From Pseudobdellovibrionaceae bacterium (GTDB lineage: Bacteria; Bdellovibrionota; Bdellovibrionia; Bdellovibrionales; JAMPXM01), in assembly GCA_947462815.1 (NCBI GenBank), contig CANHQR010000006.1, forward strand, positions 1-64,000: a stretch of DNA of 64,000 nucleotides, read 5' to 3'. A model generated the notes under the pieces. It did no database searches. It was not told where the DNA came from and saw nothing but the letters and a program-made list of their open reading frames with translations. This document shows, piece by piece, positions 24,147 through 32,989 of the stretch (the stretch's first letter is position 1; every line of letters starts with the position of its first letter). A program made the translations under genes and the position numbers.

Positions 24147-26471
24147 TTAGGGAACTCCGAGGGTCTTCGGCTCAATCAACTCCGCTGAACGCAACAAATC
24201 CTCTTGCGGTGTTTCGGCATCACCTCCGCGGCCAGATCGCGACAGAAGTTGCTTCAGCTCACTTGAAAGCGGACGCCACTTCGCCGCATACCATGAGCCC
24301 TTTAGCCCCCAAACCAAATTCCGAGCGGCCGGATAGTCGGCCGCAATTTCCATATCGACCTCCGCGATCCGCGAAACCGAACCTCGCGCGGTGAGCAGCA
24401 CGCGACCTGCCCCCTGCCCCAAGGACAGGGTCAGCTTTTCCCATCGAAAGCCTTGGCTTTCGATCAAACCGCGCAACTGAACATCTTGGGCTTTCAACAC
24501 GTCGCGGTCGCCAGGTCCCGCCCAGCCCAAAAGGGCCGGGCGCAAGTTCTGAAAACTCGTACCGTCGCGGCGAAACGAAAGTTCAGAGGCCTTAGCCAAC
24601 AAACGAACAGCAGGCGGAGTCTTCGCGGCGCCGCGATCAGTTTGGAACTCGCGCACGCGGGATGCTTCAATTTCCAACCGAGGTGCAGAGAATTCATCCA
24701 AGTTAAGATCTTTAGCTTCTATCTGCGCCTGAACATCCGCGAGGCCCAAATCTCGAAGGCCGAACTCGAGCTGGCCTCTGAGTTTCGCGATCGGACCGCC
24801 CCACATCACACGCTCGACTTTCGGGCTCAAGCGAAGCTGCGTGAAGTTCATTTGCAGGCGACCATCTTGTAAATTGCGGTCAAAGGACCAAGTCACCTGA
24901 CCATCGAACTCGCCTTCATCCAAGACGATGTCACTCAACTCGCCTTGCCAGCCACGCGGCGTGAGCTCTGCGCGTGTTGTTAACTGCTGAAGCTTTTGCT
25001 GAACATGCTGGCTTCGACCCTGAACGCCCAGATGCAAGCGCGTCCACAATCCCTCGAGCACAGCGGACTGAGGACCTGCGACGACAGCTTGGCCGTCAAA
25101 CTGGCCAGGGTCTTGAACGACACCCTTGGGTACTTTGAGATCGAAGGTCTCAATCAAACGCGCCAGCGATACCGCGTGGACCTTCAATGTAAATGGCGAC
25201 CAACTGCCATCTGGCCGACGAATCGCTTCTTCGACGCGGATTCGACCCAGCTGTCCACTCACCTCACAAGCCCGAATCTTCACCGGCTGGTCCACCAACA
25301 TCTTTTGAAATAAACCTGCAACCGAGGCCTGACAGTCGAGCCACGCAAACTTCGGTTGAAAGGCACCTTCGACGATCGAAGCCTTGTGAAACAAGGGCGT
25401 GAGAATCGAAAGCGGCAGGCTTTTGAGTTCGACCACCACCTCACTCAACAGATCTCGCCGCGCTTTGAGCTCGACGGGCTTAAGCTGCGCTCGGGCACTG
25501 AGACTTCCCTCATTAAGCTCGGCGCGAACGTCCAATTCCGCCAGGCTCGCGCGAACATCGCCCTGAATTTTAAAGGGCGGTAAGTGTTCACCATAGACTG
25601 TCGCGGGTGGAAGTTGCAGGCGCGTCTTCAGCTGAAAGCCGGGCTCGCCACCCGCATAGTCTCGCCAAGTGAGGAGAAGATCCTCGATCACCACACTCTT
25701 GGAACGACGCTCGAAAATCACCTCTGCTCGATCGATCCGGACGCCTTCAATACGTGGACGGATGCGATCAAAGTCCTCGGCTCGCCAAAACTTGGAGGCC
25801 TGAGTGGTCGAAGGCGCATCCTCGACCGGAAGTGCTCGCAAAGTATCACGAACCGTCTCGCCCGTGGCGCGCAGAACTTGGCCGATCGTGACCGGCCCCG
25901 CAGCCGCATCATTGGCGCCCGAGGCCGACGCCGAACAGGCGCGTTTGACCTCGTCCACATCAATGACAAAATCTTCCAGCGCGACCTCGCCCAGCGAAAG
26001 AGACGAAGCGAAATCGCCCGCAACACCGGATCGCAACAAAGATCCCACCGATAATGGCAAGCGAATCGAGCGAGCTCGAACTGGCACAAATTCAGGGCAA
26101 GTCTGCGGCGCCTGCCACTCGATTCGCTCAAAGACTAAGGCGAACTCGGGCCATGCGCCGTTGGCCAGGGACAGACGGGCCGATGCGAACTGAATGCCTT
26201 TGAGCTCGGGCGAAGCTTCGGCGATTCGCAGGAGAGCTTCCTCGGCAATGGCCTTGACCTGCTTAGGGGACAAGGCCGCGCGAAAGGCCCAGCCCAAGCC
26301 CATAGCCAGGACAAGTGCGAGTAAGAACCAGCGCAGACCATTTTGTTCATTGACTTCATCCAAACCAGCGACATTTCGTCGCACACGGCGACGCGGCGAT
26401 TCGGTAATCCGAGTCGGCGATGAAGACCCCAGAGATCTCCGATTGTTTTCCGGCGGGCGTCGCGAGTTCAT
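24147..26471 (-). CDS. AsmA/YhdP-like periplasmic lipid-transfer-type protein
   Basis: A 774-residue protein anchored by one N-terminal helix (WFLLALVLAMGLGWAFRAAL, about residue 48) after a basic cytoplasmic region, with the rest predicted periplasmic. The long beta-rich body of repeated short strands (IEGVRIDRAEVIFERRSKSVVIEDLLLTW in parts; LQMNFTQLRLSPKVERVMWGG; LRGQLEFGLRDLGLADVQAQIEA) is typical of AsmA-like/TamB-like proteins, which form grooves moving phospholipids to the outer membrane. No single domain can be matched with certainty. ATG at 26471 has AGGTGA upstream; a GTG at 26483 is possible. Preceded by greA on the same strand, about 115 bp away. Confidence 0.6.
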   Translation of the reverse strand: MNSRRPPENNRRSLGSSSPTRITESPRRRVRRNVAGLDEVNEQNGLRWFLLALVLAMGLGWAFRAALSPKQVKAIAEEALLRIAEASPELKGIQFASARLSLANGAWPEFALVFERIEWQAPQTCPEFVPVRARSIRLPLSVGSLLRSGVAGDFASSLSLGEVALEDFVIDVDEVKRACSASASGANDAAAGPVTIGQVLRATGETVRDTLRALPVEDAPSTTQASKFWRAEDFDRIRPRIEGVRIDRAEVIFERRSKSVVIEDLLLTWRDYAGGEPGFQLKTRLQLPPATVYGEHLPPFKIQGDVRASLAELDVRAELNEGSLSARAQLKPVELKARRDLLSEVVVELKSLPLSILTPLFHKASIVEGAFQPKFAWLDCQASVAGLFQKMLVDQPVKIRACEVSGQLGRIRVEEAIRRPDGSWSPFTLKVHAVSLARLIETFDLKVPKGVVQDPGQFDGQAVVAGPQSAVLEGLWTRLHLGVQGRSQHVQQKLQQLTTRAELTPRGWQGELSDIVLDEGEFDGQVTWSFDRNLQDGRLQMNFTQLRLSPKVERVMWGGPIAKLRGQLEFGLRDLGLADVQAQIEAKDLNLDEFSAPRLEIEASRVREFQTDRGAAKTPPAVRLLAKASELSFRRDGTSFQNLRPALLGWAGPGDRDVLKAQDVQLRGLIESQGFRWEKLTLSLGQGAGRVLLTARGSVSRIAEVDMEIAADYPAARNLVWGLKGSWYAAKWRPLSSELKQLLSRSGRGGDAETPQEDLLRSAELIEPKTLGVP

Positions 26472-26586
26472 GACCTCGATCACCTGTATCTAGCAATTTT
26501 TTTTTGGCCAAATCCTTCGAAGCAGTTTCCTTGAAGCCGCACATGGAGTCTCGCCAATGTCGAGACCATGGGCTGAGCCAACAAAC

Positions 26587-27102
26587 CTACTGAAACTTTA
26601 GCCCTGTGATCTCCAACTCGCGATCACCCTTCGGGGATCGGACCGTGACCACATCGCCGACCTTCTTGCCAATCATGGCTCGGGCAATCGGCGACAAGAT
26701 CGAAATTCGACCCTCTTTCACGTCCGCTTCGTCGACGCCGACGATCTGCACCTTCATGACCTCTTCAGTTTCTGTATCAATCGTTTCGACGAAAGCACCA
26801 AAGATCACGCGATCTCCGCCCAGAGTGGACGGATCGACGATCTCCGCTCCAGCGAGTCTTCCCTGAATCTCGGCGATCCGGCCTTCGACAAGCGCTTGGC
26901 GCTCTTTGGCCGCATCATATTCGGCGTTTTCGGAAATATCGCCGTGAGCTCGGGCTTCTTCAATGGCGCGAATAACCGAGGGCCGCTCGACCGTAATCAA
27001 ACGTTTCAACTCTTCTTCGAGCTTCTGCTTGCCGCGAATTGTAATGGGCAGTCGCTCAGGTAAGCCGCGGCCCAAATCGTTTTTGCTATCTTGTTCGGCC
27101 AT
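26587..27102 (-). CDS. greA: transcription elongation factor GreA
   Basis: A 171-residue GreA. Start at 27102 follows AAAGGAG by 8 nt; the frame is open upstream but without homology. N-terminal coiled coil (about 20-85) carries the tip ARAHGDISENAEYDAAKERQ with the acidic residues that enter the RNA-polymerase secondary channel and stimulate transcript cleavage; the C-terminal FKBP-like domain is visible as FGAFVETIDTETEE...ISILSPIARAMIGKKVGD. It rescues backtracked polymerase. A 680-bp upstream region full of short tandem repeats is unusual for this gene. Confidence 0.96.
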   Translation of the reverse strand: MAEQDSKNDLGRGLPERLPITIRGKQKLEEELKRLITVERPSVIRAIEEARAHGDISENAEYDAAKERQALVEGRIAEIQGRLAGAEIVDPSTLGGDRVIFGAFVETIDTETEEVMKVQIVGVDEADVKEGRISILSPIARAMIGKKVGDVVTVRSPKGDRELEITGLKFQ

Positions 27103-27287
27103 CTTGCAGGCTCCTTTACTCAGTACGTAAAAATAAACCAGCGTGACCGTTGTGCGGCCACGCTCATTCTTGCTGAATTCGTTTTGCTCCAACAATTCTC
27201 TTCAGCTCGTTTTCTCAAAGTCGTCTTCTCAAAGTCCTTTTCTCAAGCTCAGGCTTTCTCGTTCAAAGTTTCTAACTCGATGCTTTT

Positions 27288-27365
27288 AGCCCGATCTTTT
27301 TAGCTCGACTTTCTGGCTCGACTTTCTGGCTCGAACTTCTGGCTCGAACTTTTGGCTCGAACTTT
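27288..27365. repeat. 13-bp tandem repeat, six copies
   Basis: Six contiguous 13-bp units with consensus TGGCTCGAACTTT: the first two are more diverged (AGCCCGATCTTTT, TAGCTCGACTTTC) and the last copies nearly identical, a gradient expected from slippage-driven growth. Non-coding, about 190 bp upstream of greA. Confidence 0.85.
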
Positions 27366-27512
27366 TGCCCCCCCATCGCGCCCTGCTCACTCTTCGGAGT
27401 CCGGCTTGCGATCTGGGCGGGTCGGGCACTGATCATGGGTTTACTCCTCAGTCCCAGCGCTGGTTTGCCCTTTTGGGCTTACCTTTTTGCCTTACCTATT
27501 GTGCCTTATCTA

Positions 27513-27556
27513 TTTTAACTCCGCTTTGACTCCGTTTTAACTCCGCTTTGACTCCG
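27513..27556. repeat. 22-bp direct repeat made of 11-bp half units
   Basis: Two identical contiguous 22-bp copies, each made of TTTTAACTCCG plus CTTTGACTCCG, so four 11-bp units in all (one helical turn each). Non-coding, between greA and nrnA. Confidence 0.85.
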
Positions 27557-27785
27557 TCACACTCGCCTTTTGTCGAGCGTGCCGAGCAATAGGCCGTATC
27601 ACGCTAAATTCAAAAACCCGCTTTGTCAGCAGTTGCCGAGGGATAGAGCGAGAAGTTTTATATTTGACGCATTGTGTTCAAGGGGAAGGCTGAGCCTATC
27701 CAACACTCTCGCTATCCTAATCGCAGCTCAGACTTGCACGCGGCCTGATCCCAGCGGTCGTCGGCAGGAACCCTCAGGAGAATCC

Positions 27786-28829
27786 ATGGTCCCCCCACCT
27801 CGCCGCTCCAACATCGCATATCGATCTGCTCCACAAAAACTTGTCGAAAGTATCCGTCGTGCCCAAAACATTTGGCTCACAACACATCGGCAAGCTGACG
27901 GAGATGGACTAGCTTGTCAGTCCGCCATGTTTTCAGCCTTGGGCTCGCTCGGCAAATCCGCCAAGATCTTAAACTTCGAGAATCCCGCACGCAAATATCG
28001 ATTTCTGTTTGAAGACGCAGCTCCGCGGATCTTTGATGCCGATCTCAATCCCGATCCGCCCGATCTCATCATCGTTTTCGACACCAACGATCCTCGGCTC
28101 GTCACACCACTTGCTGAATGGGCCGCCGAGCGCGGCGTGCCACTCGCGATGCTCGATCATCACCAAGCCCTCAGTGCGCCTGTGGCGGGCTTTGATCCCG
28201 AGCTTTCGTGGATCGATATTCAAGCGGCCTCGACAGGCGAGGTCACGCTCGCCCTGATCGACGCTCTCGGAATTCAATTAACGCCCAAGATCGCGACCGC
28301 TCTCTATGCAAGCCTAGCTTTCGACACGCAGCTCTTTCGCTTTGTGCGCGGCTCAGCTCGTTCGCACTTGATGGCGGCACGACTGCTGCCACTGGTCGAG
28401 GATCCAGCACGAGTGCAGGAGTCACTCTTTGCCAACCTCACGCCGAGCAAATTGCACTTTATGGCTGAAGCGCTTGCAGCCCTGCGAATTGAGCACGAGG
28501 GCCAATTGGCCGTCGTGATTCTTCGCCGATCACTTTTCGACCGCACGGGAGCCGAGGCCTCGGATTCAGGCGATGTGGTGGACCTCGCCTTGAATGTCGA
28601 GTCGGTGCGAATTGCACTGCTCCTTCGCGAAGAGAAAGAAGGCATTTGGAAAATCTCACTCCGAAGTAAACGCAACGTCAGCGTTTCGGAAATCGCCGAG
28701 GCCATGGGCGGCGGCGGTCATCGGCACGCCGCGGGGGCCAGCGTGAGAGGTCAAGCGAGCGAAATTGAAGCACGCCTTCGGCCTCTTTTGATCGAGGAAC
28801 TGCGCAAAGCTAACCTGGAGCACGGGTGA
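27786..28829 (+). CDS. nrnA: NrnA-like oligoribonuclease / pAp phosphatase (DHH-DHHA1)
   Basis: A 347-residue DHH phosphoesterase. The ATG at 27786 follows AGGAG by 5 nt. Motif I is THRQADGDGLA (H34, D38, D40), the metal-binding Asp of motif II lies in LIIVFDTND, motif III is LAMLDHHQ (D124-H126), and the DHHA1 domain ends with MGGGGHRHAAG, so all Mn-binding residues are present. NrnA hydrolyses short oligoribonucleotides and 3'-phosphoadenosine 5'-phosphate. That fits the CysQ-like gene 3 kb away only loosely, since both can remove pAp. A BFD-type gene follows 4 bp downstream. Confidence 0.93.
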   Translation: MVPPPRRSNIAYRSAPQKLVESIRRAQNIWLTTHRQADGDGLACQSAMFSALGSLGKSAKILNFENPARKYRFLFEDAAPRIFDADLNPDPPDLIIVFDTNDPRLVTPLAEWAAERGVPLAMLDHHQALSAPVAGFDPELSWIDIQAASTGEVTLALIDALGIQLTPKIATALYASLAFDTQLFRFVRGSARSHLMAARLLPLVEDPARVQESLFANLTPSKLHFMAEALAALRIEHEGQLAVVILRRSLFDRTGAEASDSGDVVDLALNVESVRIALLLREEKEGIWKISLRSKRNVSVSEIAEAMGGGGHRHAAGASVRGQASEIEARLRPLLIEELRKANLEHG

Positions 28830-28833
28830 TATT

Positions 28834-29145
28834 GTGAATTCAGATTCAAAGTTTCCGAAATCCCCTCACAAGCGTTCCGATTTGCGTGACCCTCGCACAC
28901 GTCAAGAACGCGAGCGCGATGAAGAGGTTATTTGCCTCTGCAACGAGGTCCGACGCGAGACGATTGAGAAAGCCATTCGCGAGGGCGCGCACAGCATGAA
29001 TGAAATCTTCGATAAGACCACTGCCGGTGTCGGTCCCTGCGGCGGCAGCTGTCGACGCATTTTACAGCCTTTGCTTGAAGGCTATTTGAGAGACGGGCAG
29101 TTTCCGGAAGGCTCACTGCGACGAGGTAAAGGCCGTAAATCCTAG
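28834..29145 (+). CDS. BFD-like [2Fe-2S] domain protein
   Basis: A 103-residue protein with GTG start and no good ribosome-binding site, 4 bp after nrnA and so probably coupled to it. Residues about 30-85 are a bacterioferritin-associated-ferredoxin-like domain: ICLCNEVRRETIEKAIREGA then GVGPCGGSCRRILQPLL. Four Cys are positioned to bind a [2Fe-2S] cluster, but the second pair is spaced CxxxC rather than the usual CxxC. N-terminal 28 residues are charged and disordered. An electron-transfer or iron-release role is inferred. Its 3' end overlaps the convergent gene, which carries the same domain type. Confidence 0.75.
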   Translation: MNSDSKFPKSPHKRSDLRDPRTRQERERDEEVICLCNEVRRETIEKAIREGAHSMNEIFDKTTAGVGPCGGSCRRILQPLLEGYLRDGQFPEGSLRRGKGRKS

Positions 29146-29630
29146 CGCGTTTCGTAGCGAAATCTAATCCAGGCTTCAAGATCGGGCCGACAGGTACCGC
29201 AGCTTGTGCTCGCCGTGGTCTCACCGGCGACTTCGCGGGCGCTCTGACAGCCGGCGATGACCGCTCGATCCACTTGCGCCGTCGAGATCACCCGACAGTG
29301 GCAAATCTCCTCTTCCGTGTAAGGAGGTCGGAACTCGTTTCGCAGCCGCAGCGAAACTTCGCGAACCAACATTGAGGCATGATCTTGACCTAACGGACCT
29401 TCGAGCACTTGACCGGCTTGTAAGCAGGACTGCATCCATATGGCCAAGGCTTTGGTCGCTGATTCACACAGCACCGACTGCACCGGCTTAAGCCCCACCA
29501 GCTTGCCGCCTTGCCAGTTAGCGCGGATCTCGACTTCATCTCGCCCCAACCAGTTCACATGCACGACTTCAACAGGACGCTGTAAGTTCGCATTGGAGTC
29601 GGCTGTTGACGCTGCTGGCTTTGTCGTCAT
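29142..29630 (-). CDS. [2Fe-2S]-binding protein with C-terminal BFD-like domain
   Basis: A 162-residue protein. The C-terminal 60 residues carry EEEICHCRVISTAQVDRAVIAGC and STSCGTCRPDLEAWI, the canonical CxC...CxxC arrangement of BFD/NirB-type [2Fe-2S] domains. The N-terminal 90 residues (VEVVHVNWLGRDEVEIRANWQGGKLVGLKPVQSV in parts) look like a small beta-rich domain with a helical Cys-containing second part, similar in idea to NifU-like scaffolds. It converges with and overlaps by 4 bp the neighbouring BFD-like gene. Iron-sulfur assembly, sensing or electron transfer is possible; no pathway partner is visible. Confidence 0.7.
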   Translation of the reverse strand: MTTKPAASTADSNANLQRPVEVVHVNWLGRDEVEIRANWQGGKLVGLKPVQSVLCESATKALAIWMQSCLQAGQVLEGPLGQDHASMLVREVSLRLRNEFRPPYTEEEICHCRVISTAQVDRAVIAGCQSAREVAGETTASTSCGTCRPDLEAWIRFRYETR

Positions 29631-29849
29631 CTAAGTTTATCCTCATGTTTTGACTCTCAAGATCCCGATGCTCTCTGAAACCATGTCCGATGCGAGACCG
29701 GATTGGACCTCGACGTTGAACGCCGGAGTCGCCCCCCACTTAGCTCGGGGGCCTCTCGCCAATTCTAGTGACGAACCGGCCTCACGCAAGCAAAGATCAA
29801 AAGAGTGGTCGAGACCAACACCGACCAGAAGGCCACACGTTAAAATCTT

Positions 29850-30893
29850 ATGACGACTCTCTCGAGCCAAACGCCCCCGCACGTGAATGGCCCCCTCAGT
29901 TTCGCGCAAACCCTCGCCTTGCCTTTGGCCCTCATCTTACTCTCCCACGCCGCCATCTTTATTCGCTTGGCCGAAGCTCACGCGCTGGCCATTTTGTTTT
30001 GGCGCCTTTTGATGGCGTGGCCCATTATGGCTCTTTTGGTGATCTATGAATCCCGAGCGAAAGCCGCTCAGACCACACACGCCTTCAACGCAAACTTCGC
30101 CCCGTCGCAAGAGATTTCGACGACACCGGTACAGAGCTTTAGAGAACGTCTTCAACTTTGGGCTGCAGGCGTCTTACTGTTTGTGCACTTTGTGAGTTTC
30201 TTTGTCGCCGTACAGCGCACGAGCGTGGCCGCCAGCAACATCCTCTTCACCCTGAACCCCGTGACAACCGCCGTAGGCGCTTGGCTTCTGCATCGTCACG
30301 CGCTCAGCAACCTTTTGGCCGGCTCAATGGGACTCGGAATTCTAGGTGTTCTCAGTTTGTTTGGGCCTTTGTTTTGGCAATCCACTTCCGATCCAACACT
30401 TCGCTTCAATGTCGGCGGCGGCTTGATGGGTGTTTTGAGTGCCGTGAGTTTTTCGGCCTACTTGCTGACCAGTCGGCATGTTCGACGTCGTCTCAGCAAT
30501 CCGCGGTTTACGCTCGAGCTCTGGACCGTAGCGATGATCTTGGCCGGGATCGGCATGTGGATGCTGGACGTTCCATTTTTCGAATACTCCGAAAGGACCT
30601 GGTGGTCTTTCCTCGCTCTGGCGTGGCTTCCAACCCTTCTTGGGCATGCGATCTTCACTTGGTGTTTGAATCACTACGATATCAATGCCTTGAGCTGTGC
30701 CACTCTCAGCGAACCGGTCATCGCAGCCGCGGTGGCTTACTGGATGTTCGGTGAAAACTTGAGCATGTCGGAGATCTTGTCCTTTGCATTGACTTCAGCG
30801 AGCATCGCCCTACTGACCTGGCCTTGGATTCAGATTCAGTTGCGAGCGCGAGTCCTCACCCGGCAAAACCACGACAAAGCCGCTTCAAGGTGA
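29850..30893 (+). CDS. EamA/DMT family permease
   Basis: A 347-residue inner-membrane protein with ten hydrophobic segments in two EamA halves; the second begins with VGGGLMGVLSAVSFSAYLLTSRHVRRR and contains LGHAIFTWCLNHYDINALSCATLSEPVIAAAVAYWMFGE, the strongly conserved helix 9 and loop of the drug/metabolite transporter superfamily, quoted here to show placement only. Members export amino acids, nucleotides or small metabolites. Substrate unknown. The glyoxalase II gene starts 2 bp after its stop, so the two are translated together. Confidence 0.9.
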   Translation: MTTLSSQTPPHVNGPLSFAQTLALPLALILLSHAAIFIRLAEAHALAILFWRLLMAWPIMALLVIYESRAKAAQTTHAFNANFAPSQEISTTPVQSFRERLQLWAAGVLLFVHFVSFFVAVQRTSVAASNILFTLNPVTTAVGAWLLHRHALSNLLAGSMGLGILGVLSLFGPLFWQSTSDPTLRFNVGGGLMGVLSAVSFSAYLLTSRHVRRRLSNPRFTLELWTVAMILAGIGMWMLDVPFFEYSERTWWSFLALAWLPTLLGHAIFTWCLNHYDINALSCATLSEPVIAAAVAYWMFGENLSMSEILSFALTSASIALLTWPWIQIQLRARVLTRQNHDKAASR

Positions 30894-30895
30894 TC

Positions 30896-31669
30896 ATGAA
30901 GGTCAAGACACTCCGATGCTTGAAGGATAATTGGACGTTTCTGCTTCACTTTCCGTCCGCTTCAGCCACCACATCGTCGAAGGAGAGCGTAGTTTCAATT
31001 GATCCAGGCGAAGTGACCGATGAAATGTGGAGCGAGCTTAAGGGTCGTGAGTTAGAAGCCATTCTGCTGACACATCATCATCACGATCATGTCGGTGGCG
31101 TAGAGGCTCTCTTGCAAAAGTATCCCTCCGCCCTGGTATTCGCCTCAGATCGAGATGCGACCCGTTTGAAGTTTCTAGGCCGCTCACCTCACAACTTCAG
31201 CGAACTCGGCCTACTGACCACCGAGCTACCGGCTGCGTTGAGCACGCATTCGATGCGAATCCTCGCTCACCCTATTCCCGGCCACACCGAAGGTCAGGTG
31301 GCCATCGAGATTCAGGAGGGTACATCGCCCGCCCACGTCTTTGTGGGCGACACGCTCTTCGCATTTGGCTGTGGCCGCTGTTTTGAAGGAACTCCGGATC
31401 AGCTCTTCGAAAGCTTGCAGTTCCTCAAATCCCTGCCCGCCGACAGTCTGCTCTACTTTGGCCATGATTATGAATTGCGAAACATGGAGTTTTGGAGGAC
31501 CTGGCAGGAGGAAGCCGGCCCCGAACTCGTCACACAGGAAGCTTTAGCAACAGCGACCAGCGGAAGGGCCTGCGCACGTCTCGACTTTGAACTTCAGCGC
31601 AATCCCTTCTTGAAAATTCGAGACGTCGAAAGCTTTCGCCTGTGGCGAGATCGTCGCAATCACTTTTGA
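30896..31669 (+). CDS. gloB: hydroxyacylglutathione hydrolase (glyoxalase II)
   Basis: A 257-residue metallo-beta-lactamase-fold enzyme. ATG at 30896 is preceded by AAGG and sits 2 bp after the permease stop. Metal ligands: LLTHHHHDHVGG (H60, H62, D64, H65), PIPGHTEGQV (His), VGDTLFAFGCGRCFEGTPDQ (bridging Asp) and YFGHDYELRN (His). The C-terminal ELQRNPFLKIRD is the glyoxalase II signature that distinguishes it from other MBL enzymes. It hydrolyses S-D-lactoylglutathione to D-lactate and glutathione in methylglyoxal detoxification. The 3' end overlaps the convergent MazG-like gene by 10 bp. Confidence 0.93.
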   Translation: MKVKTLRCLKDNWTFLLHFPSASATTSSKESVVSIDPGEVTDEMWSELKGRELEAILLTHHHHDHVGGVEALLQKYPSALVFASDRDATRLKFLGRSPHNFSELGLLTTELPAALSTHSMRILAHPIPGHTEGQVAIEIQEGTSPAHVFVGDTLFAFGCGRCFEGTPDQLFESLQFLKSLPADSLLYFGHDYELRNMEFWRTWQEEAGPELVTQEALATATSGRACARLDFELQRNPFLKIRDVESFRLWRDRRNHF

Positions 31670-32034
31670 TCGAACTCGCTATACTTCAAGTTCGATCCAC
31701 GAGCGAGATCGACCGGATATTTGCGCGCATTCTTTGCAAGCTTTCGCTCGAAGGCCTGCGCCAAGTCGATGTCGGCGCGAGTGGCGAGGCGGAGTAAAAA
31801 GAAAAGCACATCGGCAATTTCGTCTTCGACGGCTGACTTGCGTTCCGGTTGCTCGATGATGGCCTTCGACTCTGCATCGTTCTTGAAGCGAAAGAGCTGC
31901 AACAATTCATTGCTCTCTGTACTCAAGCCTATAGCCAGATCTTTCAAACCGTGAAATTGATCCCAGTCGCGCTCTTCACAGAACCGATCGGCCAACTGAC
32001 GGAGCTCAATGATACGTGCCTCTTGCTCGGTCAT
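31660..32034 (-). CDS. MazG-like nucleotide pyrophosphohydrolase
   Basis: A 124-residue all-alpha NTP pyrophosphatase of the dCTPase/RS21-C6 type. ATG at 32034 follows AAAAGGAG by 6 nt and overlaps the CysQ-like stop (ATGA). The metal-binding motif is visible as LSTESNELLQLFRF (ExxE) and EDEIADVLFFLLRLA (ExxD). It probably sanitises the nucleotide pool by converting non-canonical or excess (d)NTPs to monophosphates. The frame upstream of 32034 is the CysQ gene read in another frame. Confidence 0.88.
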   Translation of the reverse strand: MTEQEARIIELRQLADRFCEERDWDQFHGLKDLAIGLSTESNELLQLFRFKNDAESKAIIEQPERKSAVEDEIADVLFFLLRLATRADIDLAQAFERKLAKNARKYPVDLARGSNLKYSEFDQK

Positions 32035-32936
32035 GCTTTCTCCTTTTGCGAGCGGTCGCGCTCGCGCTTGAGACGCGAGGCCTCGGCCACGACTTCCTCG
32101 GCGCGATCCCCACCTCGCAAGGCCAAAAAACCGCCTCGATTTTCCCAATCCGCTTTCAGATATCCCAATCGCTTTTGCGTGGCGAGATCCCAGAGGCCTC
32201 CGCCCGTGGCCTCGAGCAAGGCTTGCCCAGCCGCCGTGTCCCACTCTGAGGTTGCTCCAAATCGCGGATAGAGCTCTGCCTCGCCGACAGCGAGGAGCGC
32301 AAACTTGAGCGCCGAGCCCATGCGTTGCACCGGCGGAGCTTCGCCGAGCCCAAGACGAGCCGCAAGAGCCGTGAGTCTCTCCAACGACATACCTCGCGAA
32401 CCCAACACACGCCATGCCGAGGGCAATGCCCCGGGATCATATCTTTGCCATCGACCCGCACGCCTCGACCACAACTCTTGACGGTCCACCCAAGCCATCC
32501 ACACATCGTGGGTAGGCGGGTGCCAAATCAACCCGAAGTGAGGCGCATAGAATCCTTCGCGGGTTCGGCGCAGCTCCCCCGCCACCACGGCGAAAGTCAA
32601 TTCACCTTGAATCAAATCGCGTGTTCCATCGAGGGGGTCGACAAGCCAAAGACTCTCCGCACCGATGGCCTGAAACTCCTCGGGTGTCAGGCGCGCGGAG
32701 GCTTCCTCGGAAATCAAATGTCGCCAGCCGAGTTCCACGAAGGCTTGGTGGGCCGCGAGGTCGGCCGCGGTCACCGGCGATGCGTCGGATTTAGTCTGAA
32801 CCCGCAGATCACCCTGAAGTCGAATTTGTTCGATGCGGGACGCGGCCAAGCTCGCGGCCTGGTAAACTTGCTGCTGCTCGAAAGACAGGCGATCAAAGGG
32901 GGCCGCGCTCGAGTCGAAAGAGTCCGGGGTTGCCAA
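32031..32936 (-). CDS. cysQ: 3'(2'),5'-bisphosphate nucleotidase, CysQ/IMPase family
   Basis: A 301-residue member of the inositol monophosphatase superfamily. SDASPVTAADLAAH is the family's DxSxVTxAD block, HLISEEAS carries the metal-binding Glu, LWLVDPLDGTRDLIQG the DPLDGT motif, and SEWDTAAGQALLEATGGG the second metal site. The DPLDGTRDLI form and the overall arrangement favour CysQ, which removes the 3' phosphate of pAp from sulfate assimilation, over inositol phosphatase. It forms a two-gene operon with the MazG-like gene (4-bp overlap). tRNA-Val lies divergently upstream. Confidence 0.85.
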   Translation of the reverse strand: MATPDSFDSSAAPFDRLSFEQQQVYQAASLAASRIEQIRLQGDLRVQTKSDASPVTAADLAAHQAFVELGWRHLISEEASARLTPEEFQAIGAESLWLVDPLDGTRDLIQGELTFAVVAGELRRTREGFYAPHFGLIWHPPTHDVWMAWVDRQELWSRRAGRWQRYDPGALPSAWRVLGSRGMSLERLTALAARLGLGEAPPVQRMGSALKFALLAVGEAELYPRFGATSEWDTAAGQALLEATGGGLWDLATQKRLGYLKADWENRGGFLALRGGDRAEEVVAEASRLKRERDRSQKEKA

Positions 32937-32989
32937 TTCGCTTCTCCTCCGCTAAAGTTGAGCCCCTGTCATGGGCCTCAAAGCCCGAT

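Larger units (their letters stand above)
27103..27785. other. 683-bp gene-free region with short tandem repeats
   Basis: Divergent spacer between greA and nrnA. It is pyrimidine-rich on the plus strand. 27211-27250 holds degenerate 14-15-bp copies of TTCTCAAAGTC; two further arrays are listed separately (27288-27365 and 27513-27556). A short GCCC-TTTT-GGGC hairpin followed by a T-rich stretch lies near 27467-27486. I find no credible coding frame before the nrnA start. Confidence 0.6.

Noticed and set aside
23795-24175. 126-codon minus-strand frame between the Mpo1-like and AsmA-like genes
   Set aside because: Low-complexity His/Arg composition and overlap with the AsmA-like 3' end; the plus-strand frame with a membrane helix is the less bad candidate.
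26500-26515. Run of nine to ten T near the AsmA-like start as a terminator
   Set aside because: It is a T-run on the plus strand only, while both flanking genes are on the minus strand, and no stem precedes it.
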